From Hyphomonadaceae bacterium UBA5336 (GTDB taxonomy: Bacteria; Pseudomonadota; Alphaproteobacteria; Caulobacterales; Hyphomonadaceae), in NCBI GenBank assembly GCA_002408125.1, contig DHQO01000002.1, positions 191,529 to 229,211 on the forward strand: a stretch of DNA of 37,683 nucleotides, given 5' to 3'. Both the position numbers and the translations under genes were made by a program. The notes under the pieces were generated by a model. The model was not told the origin of the DNA, searched no databases, and saw only the letters and a program-made list of their open reading frames with translations. Below, piece by piece: positions 16,458 through 24,408 of the stretch (position 1 is its first letter; every line of letters begins with the position of its first letter).

Positions 16458-18046
16458 TCAAACCCCATTACGCCCGGATTGACCCGGCCTTCGCCATCCA
16501 GCGCGGCCTTGATCCGGTCGAGCAGGTCCAGCGTGCCGGGCATGCGCGTCTGCCTGTAAGGATAGGTGCGGCCGATCTGGAAATGCGCCGCACCGTGCGC
16601 GCCGAACACATCCATCACCATCTGGCGGCCCTTCTCGACGACGTGTGTCGCGGCCTCATTCTTCGGAAAGCGCTTCATCTTCGCCAGGACATGATCCTCC
16701 ACAGTGTCTTCGTGGATGGCGTAAAGCTCCTCCGGCCAGATGAAGACCGGTTCGATCAGGAACCCGGTCGTGCCGAGCGAGGAGAACAGATAGCCGGTGA
16801 CGATGTCATGGGCGTCAAGCTCATCCTTCATGCTGGCAAAGCCGGCTTCGAGATCGGCCAGACAGGCCGTTCCTTGCGATGTCGGCACGACCCCGTGAAT
16901 GGGCACCCAGCGCTCGCCATTTGGGCCGAGTATGTTGTTGTGCGGCTGGAACGGGTTGGCACGGACGATCTTCGGGATCGAGTTTTCAATCTCGGTACCG
17001 GCATGTTGCTCGCAGATGGCCTTCACCATCTTCATTTCCTCGCGCACACCCGCCTCGCTGCGCCCTTCCACCGTGATGTGCAGCGAGAAACCCGCATCGT
17101 CCAGAAAGCCGCGCCCGGCCATGGCGAGCTTCGCGCCTTCCTTCAGGGCCCGGAAGATATTGCCCTGTTTCTTCATCACATTTCCAAGCGCCTTTGCATC
17201 CTCCATCATGGAAGCGCGTGCCATGCGGACCTTTGTCAGGGTGGGGTCGAAACCGTAGATCTCGCAGGCGAGGTCAGCACGCATGAGCGCGGAGAGCGCG
17301 TGGGCGCAGTCCGCCCCGGTTTCGAACTCGAAACTGCACCAGTCCTCGGCCTGCGGCATCGGGATGAGGCGCAAGGTCACCTCCGCCTTGAAGCCCATGG
17401 CGCCGGCATCGCCGATGAATATCCCCGCGAGGTCGGGCCCGTAATGGCGCCAGAACGGCTTGGCGCCTTTGGTGCCCGAAGTTCCGGTCTGCACCAGGGT
17501 TCCATCTGCCAGCACGACACTCAAGCACAGCACGCTGTCGCCGGTGGAACCATATTTGCCGGCCCCGAAAATCGCATTGTTCTGTGAAAGCCCGCCGCCA
17601 ATCGTCGAGGTGAGGCCCGACAAGGGCCCCCAGAAAGGCGTGCGCACGCCTTTGGCGGACACAGCCCTGTAAAGAGCATCCCAGGTGCAACCGGCCTCGA
17701 CGGTGACATACATGTCCTCGGTATTGATCTCGATCACGCGGTCCATCGCGCTCATATCGAGCATCACCACCCCTTCGCGATCCGGCGTATAGCCCTTTGT
17801 GTAGGACATGCCCGCCCCGCGCGGATTGAGGGCAACGCCATGGCGCGCGGCAGCGGCGACGATGAACTGAAGCTCTTCGGTCGAGCGCGGCCCAAGAATG
17901 TATTCCGCAGGAACACCCTTTACCCAGATATCCTGGCTCAGAAGCTCGATATGATCGGGATCATCATTGATCCTGTCAGCGCCGAGCGTGCCGGCAAGCT
18001 CCTGCTTCAGGGTTTCGGCTCTTGATTGCATGGCGGTTTCAGGCAT
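16454..18046 (-). CDS. FAD-linked oxidase/dehydrogenase of the VAO-GlcD superfamily
   Basis: This 530-residue protein has an N-terminal FAD-binding domain: RGAGMSYTKGYTP near 80, and PLSGLTSTIGGGLSQNNAIFG near 150, followed by the long substrate domain and a C-terminal GRVNPGVMGFE. The fold covers vanillyl-alcohol oxidase, 4-cresol dehydrogenase and D-2-hydroxyacid dehydrogenases, so the substrate is an alcohol, benzylic/allylic carbon or hydroxy acid. A longer frame opens with TTG at 18052, but ATG at 18046 stands at the right distance from GGAGGG, so I use it. It follows the membrane protein gene and precedes aldehyde dehydrogenase, and may feed electrons to that membrane partner. Confidence 0.88.
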   Translation of the reverse strand: MPETAMQSRAETLKQELAGTLGADRINDDPDHIELLSQDIWVKGVPAEYILGPRSTEELQFIVAAAARHGVALNPRGAGMSYTKGYTPDREGVVMLDMSAMDRVIEINTEDMYVTVEAGCTWDALYRAVSAKGVRTPFWGPLSGLTSTIGGGLSQNNAIFGAGKYGSTGDSVLCLSVVLADGTLVQTGTSGTKGAKPFWRHYGPDLAGIFIGDAGAMGFKAEVTLRLIPMPQAEDWCSFEFETGADCAHALSALMRADLACEIYGFDPTLTKVRMARASMMEDAKALGNVMKKQGNIFRALKEGAKLAMAGRGFLDDAGFSLHITVEGRSEAGVREEMKMVKAICEQHAGTEIENSIPKIVRANPFQPHNNILGPNGERWVPIHGVVPTSQGTACLADLEAGFASMKDELDAHDIVTGYLFSSLGTTGFLIEPVFIWPEELYAIHEDTVEDHVLAKMKRFPKNEAATHVVEKGRQMVMDVFGAHGAAHFQIGRTYPYRQTRMPGTLDLLDRIKAALDGEGRVNPGVMGFE

Positions 18047-18059
18047 GGACAAGCCCTCC

Positions 18060-18722
18060 TCAGATCGTCGGTTTCAAAAGGCCGGTAAACGCGGCCAGGA
18101 TGATCAGCGCCCAGATGACAACCACAAGGGGCTTCGCCATGTTCAGCATTCTGGCGAGACTGGCTTCGGCCGCGCCGGGATCCGGGCCACTGAGCCCTGC
18201 CAGGGCAGGCCCGAGCGGCTTGAGCGCGCCGCGTATCAAGAGGCCCATCAGGACGGCCGCCGCGAGCAGGAGCAGCTTGATCGCGATGAAACCCGGAAGC
18301 TCAACCAGCCCGGCGAGCCCGGACACGCCCGCAAGCGCCAGCCCCGCCAGGAACAGCCAGCGGATGTAGAGATCGGTCGTCCGGAAGGCTGTGCCCGCGG
18401 CCCCATGCGAGAGATGAATCTTCCAGGCCAGGGCGAGCCAGGCCAGACCAGCAGCCAGCACGAGCCAGACGGTCCATGCCGGTGCGTGAATCCAGTCCGA
18501 CCGGACAGCAAGCGCATAGCCGGTGGGCGCGGCCATGATCAGCGCGGTCCGGGGCGCCATATCGACATCGGCCACTATCTTTCCAGCCATCAGGCGGCGA
18601 TCCGCACTGATGCCGGGACGCGTCAGATACGCGCTGGCATAAAAGGCGCCGAGATCGCCACCAAGCCAGTACACAAAGACAAGACTGTGGAGCAGTGTCC
18701 ACAAAGCGATTTCCAAGGGCAT
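18060..18722 (-). CDS. Integral membrane protein, CopD/DUF2269-like, role unknown
   Basis: This 220-residue protein has about six hydrophobic helices (roughly 5-25, 57-72, 82-101, 117-137, 146-166, 197-216). Conserved-looking His residues occur near 12, in IHAPAW near 78, and in KIHLSHG near 101. It has a faint resemblance to CopD or DUF2269 membrane proteins, but I would not assign a family. It is the first gene of the operon that continues with the FAD-linked oxidase, so it may be a haem- or quinone-linked electron acceptor, or a permease for the oxidised alcohol. Both ideas come from position only. Operator site 5 ends 27 bp upstream of its ATG. Confidence 0.75.
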   Translation of the reverse strand: MPLEIALWTLLHSLVFVYWLGGDLGAFYASAYLTRPGISADRRLMAGKIVADVDMAPRTALIMAAPTGYALAVRSDWIHAPAWTVWLVLAAGLAWLALAWKIHLSHGAAGTAFRTTDLYIRWLFLAGLALAGVSGLAGLVELPGFIAIKLLLLAAAVLMGLLIRGALKPLGPALAGLSGPDPGAAEASLARMLNMAKPLVVVIWALIILAAFTGLLKPTI

Positions 18723-18748
18723 CCGATCCGTCTCAGCAGAATAGACCC

Positions 18749-18764
18749 AAATGATATATCATTT
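18749..18764. promoter_or_regulatory. GntR operator site 5 (perfect palindrome)
   Basis: AAATGATATATCATTT with symmetric flanking C and G gives an 18-bp perfect palindrome. It lies 26 bp upstream of the leftward membrane protein gene and should control the FAD oxidase-aldehyde dehydrogenase-crotonase operon. Confidence 0.88.
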
Positions 18765-18877
18765 GTGGCGGCTGACCAGAGCCTGCCGGTGGATTATGCT
18801 CGGAAATAGGGCTGCACGGCCGGATGCCGCATTTCCGGGCAGGTCTGATCTGGAATTGTCGGCCCCCGGGCGAGCCG

Positions 18878-19672
18878 TTATTCGCCGCTCCAGTCGGCAT
18901 CATCCTCACGCGAAAGACGCATCTCGTACTGATAGCGATCGGCGCGGTAGGTCGCCGTGATGTCCTGGACCGGCCGGCCATCCGCATCCTTCATGACGCG
19001 GTGAATGCGCAAGAGGGGCGAGCCAGCCGTGACACCCAGTACAGCCGCCACAGCGGCTTGCGCCGGCACAGCCGTAATCGTCTGCGTTGCTTCGCAGGGC
19101 CGATGGCCGGCACGCTCCAGAAGCTCGATCAGGGTTGTCGTGGCCAGTTCGTCCTCGGTGTATTTTTCGGCGATATCCTCGGGGATATAGGTCACCAGAT
19201 AGGAAAAGGGCTCGTCTTCAAGCCGCCGCAGCCGCACGATCCTCTGGACACTCGCCCCGCGGCCCAACGCCAGGGTCTCGGCAATGGCGGGCGTCGGCGT
19301 GACCATCTCACAATCGAGAAGCTGAACCTTGGTTTCCAGGCCCATCCGCTTGAGGCCGGAAAAGAAATTCTCAAATCCGCCCTTCACCGTCGGGACGGTC
19401 GCATCATAGCTCACCACCGTGCCGCGCCCGCGATAGCGGCGCACCAGGCCAGCGACTGCCAGTTCGTTGAAGGCGCGCTTGACCGTGATGCGCGAGACAC
19501 CTAGCCGCTGGACCAGTTCCTGTTCGGCCGGCAGGCGGCTGTGGACGGGAACCTTGCCGTCGAGGATGTCCCGGCGGATAATCGTATAGATCTGGTGATA
19601 GAGAGGCGTACTGGATGCCTCGTCGAGATCATCGGCCGAAATTTCCAGCTGCACGTCCTTGATCATGGTCAT
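18878..19672 (-). CDS. GntR family transcriptional regulator, HutC subfamily (UTRA domain)
   Basis: This protein of about 264 residues has an N-terminal winged helix (TPLYHQIYTIIRRDILDG, then LPAEQELVQRLGVSRITVKRA and GLVRRYRGRGTVV) and a C-terminal UTRA effector domain with GASVQRIVRLR and SPLLRIHRVMKDADGRPVQD. HutC-type regulators are usually repressors released by a pathway metabolite. Operator site 6 lies 66 bp upstream in the divergent promoter shared with the nitrilase-like gene, so it probably controls itself. It is the only regulator in the window, and ten other copies of the same palindrome stand before the surrounding operons. ATG at 19666 is an alternative start; a TTG at 19720 is less likely. 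Confidence 0.9.
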   Translation of the reverse strand: MTMIKDVQLEISADDLDEASSTPLYHQIYTIIRRDILDGKVPVHSRLPAEQELVQRLGVSRITVKRAFNELAVAGLVRRYRGRGTVVSYDATVPTVKGGFENFFSGLKRMGLETKVQLLDCEMVTPTPAIAETLALGRGASVQRIVRLRRLEDEPFSYLVTYIPEDIAEKYTEDELATTTLIELLERAGHRPCEATQTITAVPAQAAVAAVLGVTAGSPLLRIHRVMKDADGRPVQDITATYRADRYQYEMRLSREDDADWSGE

Positions 19673-19737
19673 CCGTGTGAAATCAGAATGGTAAAAAGAA
19701 AACCTATCCGCAATCGACAAGCGGCAGCAACCCGGAT

Positions 19738-19753
19738 AAATGATATACCAAAT
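19738..19753. promoter_or_regulatory. GntR operator site 6, touching a start codon
   Basis: AAATGATATACCAAAT keeps the left arm and the TACCA core but has a degenerate right end. It lies 66 bp before the regulator gene and overlaps the likely ATG (19752) of the rightward nitrilase-like gene. It is well placed for autoregulation and for blocking the nitrilase promoter. Confidence 0.8.
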
Positions 19754-20777
19754 GGCTGATTATTACGCCCTCGCTCTCCAGGTTCAGACCCGCGCCGTCA
19801 ACCAGCGTCCGGTTGGCGAAGCGCGCGCCATGATCATGGCCGCGATTGACCGCATTTCCGGGCAGATTTCGGCAACAAAGAGATTCCTCGGCCAGGACCT
19901 CAAGCTGGTCGTGCTGCCGGAATATGCCCTGACCGGTTTCCCCTGGGGCGACACGCCCGAAGAGTGGCTGGCGCGCGCTGCAGTCGATATGCACGGGGCT
20001 GAATATGAGGCGCTGGCAAAGGCTGCCGAAGCGTCCGGTGTCTACATCGTCAGCAATCTCTATGAGCGCGACCCCAATTTCCCGCACCTTTACTTCCAGG
20101 CCAATGTCATTGTCTCGCCATCGGGCGATCAGGTGCTGCGCTATCGCCGGCTGATTTCCATGTTCGCCCCCTCGCCCTTCGATATCTGGGACGCCTATCT
20201 CGATATCTACGGCTCCGAGGCCATCCTGCCGGTCTGCAACACCGAGATCGGCAAGCTCGGCACGATCGCGTCGGAAGAAATCCTCTATCCGGAGATCGCC
20301 CGGTGCCTCGCCAGCAAGGGCGCCGAGGTCCTCTTACATCCGACATCGGAGGTCTCAAGCCCCCTGCCGACGCCGAAGTCGATCACGCGCCATGCCCGCG
20401 CCGTGGAGAACCTGGCCTATGTCGTTTCGGCCAATTCCGGCGGCCTGCCCGGGTGCGGCATACCGGAGAACTCCACCGATGGCGGCTCGGAGATCATCGA
20501 CTTCAAGGGCCGCATCCTGGCCCGCGCCGGGGCGGGCGAGAGCATCAATGCCTTCTCGGAAATCTCGCTTGCCGAACTGCGCGCCTATCGCCAGCGCCCC
20601 GGCATGGGCAACCTGCTCTCGCGCCACCCGATGGAGATCTGGGCCGGGCAATATGCCAGCTTCCAGGCGGCGGAAAAGCAGGGCCTCGGTGATGGCAATG
20701 CGCCGCCGGAGCGGAGCTTCTTCCTGTCGCGTCAGCAGCAGGTCATCAAACGCCTGTCGGACTCAGGCCTGATCTAA
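19752..20777 (+). CDS. Nitrilase-superfamily protein with altered Glu-Lys-Cys triad
   Basis: This 341-residue protein has the nitrilase/carbon-nitrogen hydrolase fold. The glutamate is present (Glu57 in VLPEYALTG), but the lysine position in LRYRRL is Arg133 and the nucleophilic cysteine position in TIASEEILYPE is Ser174. So either it uses serine, or it is a non-catalytic or repurposed member. ATG at 19752 begins the MADYYALALQ core; ATG at 19740 is inside the operator. No ribosome site stands before 19752, so the message may be leaderless. It is alone in its transcription unit and its end overlaps a converging gene by 15 bp. An amidase-type role is possible but unproven. Confidence 0.85.
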   Translation: MADYYALALQVQTRAVNQRPVGEARAMIMAAIDRISGQISATKRFLGQDLKLVVLPEYALTGFPWGDTPEEWLARAAVDMHGAEYEALAKAAEASGVYIVSNLYERDPNFPHLYFQANVIVSPSGDQVLRYRRLISMFAPSPFDIWDAYLDIYGSEAILPVCNTEIGKLGTIASEEILYPEIARCLASKGAEVLLHPTSEVSSPLPTPKSITRHARAVENLAYVVSANSGGLPGCGIPENSTDGGSEIIDFKGRILARAGAGESINAFSEISLAELRAYRQRPGMGNLLSRHPMEIWAGQYASFQAAEKQGLGDGNAPPERSFFLSRQQQVIKRLSDSGLI

Positions 20778-21506
20778 CCCCTCTCGCCCGACAATCAGTT
20801 CTTCCAGCTCAAACGTCCAGTTGTACGGGGCGGCCACCACGCCGCGAATAAACAGATAGTCGCCATCGCTGGTGACCCAGAAATCATAGGGCGGATGATC
20901 ATTGCTGGTCATCACGAATGCAAAGTGATGGCAATCGAAAGTGCCGGCCGGAACGGTGACCGTCTCTTCGCCGAAATATTGCAGGCTGCTGGTTGTGGTG
21001 CGCTCGAAAGCCGGCCCGGTCGCGCCGCGATGATCGATCGAGGTCAGCAGATTGTCCTTGAAGGTCTGGATGCCCGGCCCCTTTGAGCGGTCAAAGCGCG
21101 CTGCCAGCCAGGAATCGGAGTTGAGATTGTGGGTCCCGAACCCACGAATCGCACGCGTGATCGGCACCGTGTCGCTGATCCGCCCCAGTTCTGCGGTATA
21201 GCCCTGATACTCGCCTTCGGTATCGGTCCAGCGATACCAGGTGCTGCCATAGAAACGGTTGTTCTTGGTCAGGCGAACATAGGTGTCGTGGGGATGAAAC
21301 TCCGCATCCACCGCCGAGATCACATCGCGGATGATCGGCTCGTCATCATTGAGTTCGCAGTATGAACGCATCACCCGCTGGCCATCGGCATGCTGGGTCA
21401 TGCGCCAGTGCTCGATGCCCCAGTTCCCGTCCGGGAAATCGGGATGGCCGTCGATGCGGTAGCTGATCGTGCCGGAAATTTCGCGGTGACGTGCGCCTGC
21501 TGCCAT
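20763..21506 (-). CDS. Unrecognised soluble protein (DUF3108-like in appearance)
   Basis: This 247-residue protein has no signal peptide or membrane segment. It is rich in beta-strand-like segments with many Tyr and Trp residues, such as GNWGIEHWRMTQH near 34, a TVTVPAGTFDCHHFAFV stretch near 190, and PYDFWVTSDGDYLFIRG near 215. The pattern 'made by a factor, then a display of value' resembles DUF3108-type lipid- or ligand-binding barrels, but I do not claim a family. ATG at 21506 has GAGGA upstream. It is the last gene of the leftward operon after two PuuE-like genes and the isochorismatase gene. A binding or isomerase role for a hydrophobic intermediate would be guesswork. Confidence 0.7.
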   Translation of the reverse strand: MAAGARHREISGTISYRIDGHPDFPDGNWGIEHWRMTQHADGQRVMRSYCELNDDEPIIRDVISAVDAEFHPHDTYVRLTKNNRFYGSTWYRWTDTEGEYQGYTAELGRISDTVPITRAIRGFGTHNLNSDSWLAARFDRSKGPGIQTFKDNLLTSIDHRGATGPAFERTTTSSLQYFGEETVTVPAGTFDCHHFAFVMTSNDHPPYDFWVTSDGDYLFIRGVVAAPYNWTFELEELIVGREGLDQA

Positions 21507-21553
21507 GGTCTTATGTCCTCGTCGTGGGAGTTTGGAGTGCGGGATGAACGCCT

Positions 21554-22474
21554 TCAGTCCGCCTGGGGACCTGCCTGCGCAAACAGCCCGGCCACCTCGC
21601 CGGCCGGGCAGACCTCCAGCCCGTCCATGGCGCTCAGCGTATTCAGGAGCCGTTTCACAGACGCGGCCCGGAAGGGCTGGCCGGCGACATAGGGTGTCAG
21701 CGTGAAACCGAAGCATTGCGCTCCGGCGCGCGCATGATCGACGACATGGAATCTCGCCGCCTCGATGATCTGGTCGGCCCAGACATCGGCCTGCTGGCGA
21801 TTGTCGACCATCAGCTTGAAGTCCGACAGCTCGTGCATCAGTGGCAGGGCCGTCAGCGGGCCATTCTCCGTCGCGAAGGAGAGCGGGCGCTGGTCGGCCT
21901 CCCAGTCGAGCAGGGTTGTGTAGCCGGCCGCGGCCAACAGGTCCGGCGTGCGATAGCTCTCATTGCGTGCCGGGCTCAGCCAGCTTGTCGCCTCGGGCAA
22001 CACTGCGCGGCATCTGCCGATCAGTGCGGTCTCTTCCGCCTCGCTGAGGCCCTCATGATGGATATGTGCGGTGGAAACGCCATGCGCAGCCACCTCATGA
22101 CCGGCCTCACGGATGGCCGCCATAAGGGGCGGATAGCGCTCGGCGACCTCTGCATTCACCGCAAAGGTCGCCTTCAGGCCGGCCGCATCAAGGAATTTCA
22201 ACAGGCGGAAGACGCCGACCCGATTGCCATAATCGCGCGTCGTATAGTGGCGCAGGTCCGGATATGGCGTCTTCATTGCGCCGGGATGTTTGAACGGCTC
22301 GGCTGGCGGATCGAGCGGGAAGAATTCCAGCGGCACGATGATAAAGGCGACCGCCTTCTTGCCGCCGGTCAGTTCCAGCGGCGCGCGCTGCGTATCCGGC
22401 GTCCAGGCAAACCGGTCATGGTCGACACCGTGCCGGCGGTGCGGGTAGGTCAGATAGTCATTCGGCAGGGGCAA
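21554..22474 (-). CDS. PuuE-like CE4-fold protein, copy 3, lacking the terminal histidine
   Basis: This 306-residue protein has the CE4 landmarks KATFAVNAEVAERYP (101-115) and the histidine in EVAAHGVSTAHIHH (His131). The C-terminal motif that reads GLHLRII in copy 1 and PLHAYLV in copy 2 is FTLTPYV here, so the catalytic-acid histidine is replaced by Thr260. It may be an altered enzyme or a partner of copy 2. The start is TTG at 22474, supported by GGGAGGG at ideal spacing; no ATG is usable nearby. The start overlaps the end of copy 2 by 17 bp, so translation is coupled. Confidence 0.8.
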   Translation of the reverse strand: MPLPNDYLTYPHRRHGVDHDRFAWTPDTQRAPLELTGGKKAVAFIIVPLEFFPLDPPAEPFKHPGAMKTPYPDLRHYTTRDYGNRVGVFRLLKFLDAAGLKATFAVNAEVAERYPPLMAAIREAGHEVAAHGVSTAHIHHEGLSEAEETALIGRCRAVLPEATSWLSPARNESYRTPDLLAAAGYTTLLDWEADQRPLSFATENGPLTALPLMHELSDFKLMVDNRQQADVWADQIIEAARFHVVDHARAGAQCFGFTLTPYVAGQPFRAASVKRLLNTLSAMDGLEVCPAGEVAGLFAQAGPQAD

Positions 22475-23402
22475 AGCCGGTCCCTCCCGTCACGACGCCG
22501 CGTGCGGCAATATCGGCAGAGGCCGTCTCCCAGTAATTCTCGCGGAAATGAGCCGCGATCTCGCGCCCGGTGGTGATCCAGACATCGTCGGAATGCGCGG
22601 CGACGTGCTTCAGCGCGTCCTCGAACGCACGCAACCGGTGCGGCTGGCTCACCAGATAGGCGTGCAGTGGGATGCACATCACCGTGCCGCTGTCCTCGCC
22701 CTCCTCCAGAAGCTGGTCGAAATGGCGTTTCAGGATATCGGCATACTGGAACGGATCGTACCCCATCACCGAATAGGTGATCACGTCATTGACCTCCAGC
22801 GAATAGGGCATGGAAACCAGTTTGCCGGTCTTCGTCTTGATCTGCTGGGGCTGGTCATCCTGAAAGAGGTCGCAGGTGTACCAGAAATCCATGTCCGCGA
22901 TCAGGTCGAGCGTGTCTTCGGTATGGGTCAGGGCGGGGGCGAGATAGCCGCGAATGCGCTGGCCCGTGGCGGCCTCGACCGAGCGGATGGAATCCTCGAT
23001 GACCGCCCGCTCCTGGGCGGCGTCCATGCCGTAGGAATAGCGCGTATTGTAGATGCCATGAGAGAAGAACTCCCAGTCGCGCGCCGCACAAGCCTCGATA
23101 ATCTCCGGATGATGGTCAATGAGGCCAATCGAGAGCGAGATCGATCCGCGCATGCCATGACGGTCGAGCAGCTCCATGAGCCGCCAGTGGCCGACCGTAT
23201 TGCCCCACAGGCGCTGGGTGTAGGACTGGATGTCCGGATTGCCGCGCGGCCAGGGCTGGCGTTTCGGGTTCGGCGGCGGGGCAAACTCGTAATATTCGAT
23301 ATTGGGCGCAATCCAGAAGGCGAGCTTCTTGCTGCCCGGCCAGCGAATCTGCGGACGCCCGGCATAGGGCCAGTAGTCATAAAGGTTCGGATCGGACACC
23401 AT
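22458..23402 (-). CDS. PuuE-like amidohydrolase of the CE4 fold, copy 2
   Basis: This 314-residue protein has FWIAPNIEYYEF near residue 30, the metal or catalytic histidine motif FFSHGIYNTRYSYGMD with His115, a RIRGYLAPALTHTEDTLDLIADMDF stretch near 148, and the terminal PLHAYLVSQPHR with His247. It belongs to the same allantoinase/cyclic-imide-hydrolase-like branch as copy 1 but is only distantly similar to it. Its ATG overlaps the isochorismatase-family stop by one base. A ring-opening hydrolase followed by an amidase in one operon matches the imidase plus half-amidase logic of cyclic imide degradation. The substrate is inferred, not shown. Confidence 0.83.
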   Translation of the reverse strand: MVSDPNLYDYWPYAGRPQIRWPGSKKLAFWIAPNIEYYEFAPPPNPKRQPWPRGNPDIQSYTQRLWGNTVGHWRLMELLDRHGMRGSISLSIGLIDHHPEIIEACAARDWEFFSHGIYNTRYSYGMDAAQERAVIEDSIRSVEAATGQRIRGYLAPALTHTEDTLDLIADMDFWYTCDLFQDDQPQQIKTKTGKLVSMPYSLEVNDVITYSVMGYDPFQYADILKRHFDQLLEEGEDSGTVMCIPLHAYLVSQPHRLRAFEDALKHVAAHSDDVWITTGREIAAHFRENYWETASADIAARGVVTGGTGFAPAE

Positions 23403-24103
23403 CAGGCCTGATAGTCCTCCAGCCAGTCATAGACCTCCTGCACCGGCACGACATCGGCATATTTCAGCATCATGTCGGTGAGATTGGCAAAGTGGTAGCT
23501 TTCATGCTTGTCGGCCACGCACTCGACCGGGACGATGGTGCGGTAGCCCCGGCTGAGCGAGTCCACCGCCGTGGCGCGGATGCAGCCGCTGGTCGAGCCG
23601 CCGGTGATCACCAGCGTGTCGACCTTGTGCCAGACCAGGAAGCTCTGAAGCTGGGTTTCGAAAAACGCGCTGGGCATCTTCTTTTCATAGACAGCATCCA
23701 CGTCGGGGTGGATCTCGATCCGGTCGTCGAACTCATGGCGCACGCTGCCGGCCTTGATGTTCTGCAGACTGTCGGGTGTGTCAGTGCGTGTCCCCCAGAC
23801 ACCCGCATCGGCGGCATTTTCCATATAGGCGACACGGGTCCAGACAACCGGCAGGCCCTTGGCACGCGCCTGGCTGGAGATGGCGTTGACATGCTCCATC
23901 TGGGCCGGATCGGTGATGTAGCCGGTCTTGGGAAACAGGTCCGGCCGGGTATAGCCCTTCTGCGGATCGACATTCACGATGCAGAGTTTTTCACCGAAGC
24001 CAAAGCGCTTGCGCGCCGGATTGGCCCGGACCTCCTCATAGATCTGGCGGGCCGTCTTGTCGGACAGCTGCATCGTCGAACCGGGGGGATTTTCATCAGG
24101 CAT
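23402..24103 (-). CDS. Isochorismatase-family amidohydrolase (cysteine hydrolase)
   Basis: This 233-residue protein has the Asp-Lys-Cys triad of the family: Asp46 in VNVDPQKGY, Lys141 or 142 in YEKKMPSAF, and Cys174 in GGSTSGCIRATAVD. Members include N-carbamoylsarcosine amidase, maleamate amidohydrolase and ureidoacrylate hydrolase, so a linear amide or carbamoyl group is the likely target. The frame stays open upstream to 24412, but ATG at 24103 follows AGAGGA and lies 22 bp after operator site 7. It is the first gene of an operon with two PuuE-like genes; the natural reading is that it removes ammonia from the half-amide they release. Confidence 0.9.
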   Translation of the reverse strand: MPDENPPGSTMQLSDKTARQIYEEVRANPARKRFGFGEKLCIVNVDPQKGYTRPDLFPKTGYITDPAQMEHVNAISSQARAKGLPVVWTRVAYMENAADAGVWGTRTDTPDSLQNIKAGSVRHEFDDRIEIHPDVDAVYEKKMPSAFFETQLQSFLVWHKVDTLVITGGSTSGCIRATAVDSLSRGYRTIVPVECVADKHESYHFANLTDMMLKYADVVPVQEVYDWLEDYQA

Positions 24104-24124
24104 CGCGTAATCCTCTTCCGGATT

Positions 24125-24140
24125 AAATGATATATCCTTT
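24125..24140. promoter_or_regulatory. GntR operator site 7
   Basis: AAATGATATATCCTTT differs from the perfect palindrome by one base in the right arm. It ends 21 bp before the leftward isochorismatase-family start and should control that four-gene operon. Confidence 0.83.
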
Positions 24141-24287
24141 AAGTCTTGTCCAGCCGCAACCGGCAGGGTGCCGCAGGATGACAACCCCCGGTTTGTGGAT
24201 CGGCCGCCCCTCATTTTTCTCAATATAGCAGGCGATTTGCGCGAGGGCTGCGCGACAAAGACAGGCCGCCGGATGCCGGACCGGCTG

Positions 24288-24303
24288 AAATGATATACCA
24301 ATA
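24288..24303. promoter_or_regulatory. GntR operator site 8 (degenerate right end)
   Basis: AAATGATATACCAATA shares the half-degenerate form of site 6, with an ATG again touching its right end. It is 105 bp upstream of site 9. It could be an auxiliary operator for looping or a relic of a lost gene start. Confidence 0.65.
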
Positions 24304-24392
24304 TGCCCACGAAGCGCTCATCCGTGTGCGCTTCTTGAGCAAGTTCAGCTTTGGCAAAGCTTTTTTGCACCTTGCCGGTACCATCCACGTAT

Positions 24393-24408
24393 AAATGATA
24401 TATCATTT
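24393..24408. promoter_or_regulatory. GntR operator site 9 (perfect palindrome)
   Basis: AAATGATATATCATTT is a perfect palindrome 51 bp upstream of the TonB-dependent receptor start and should control its transcription. Confidence 0.88.

Noticed and set aside
18723..18877. Short frames and a weak hairpin between operator site 5 and the end of the regulator gene
   Set aside because: The frames have no ribosome site or family look, and the hairpin has no T run.
24303..24338. An 11-codon frame after operator site 8
   Set aside because: It is too short to support as a gene, with no ribosome site; kept only as part of the orphan-site observation.
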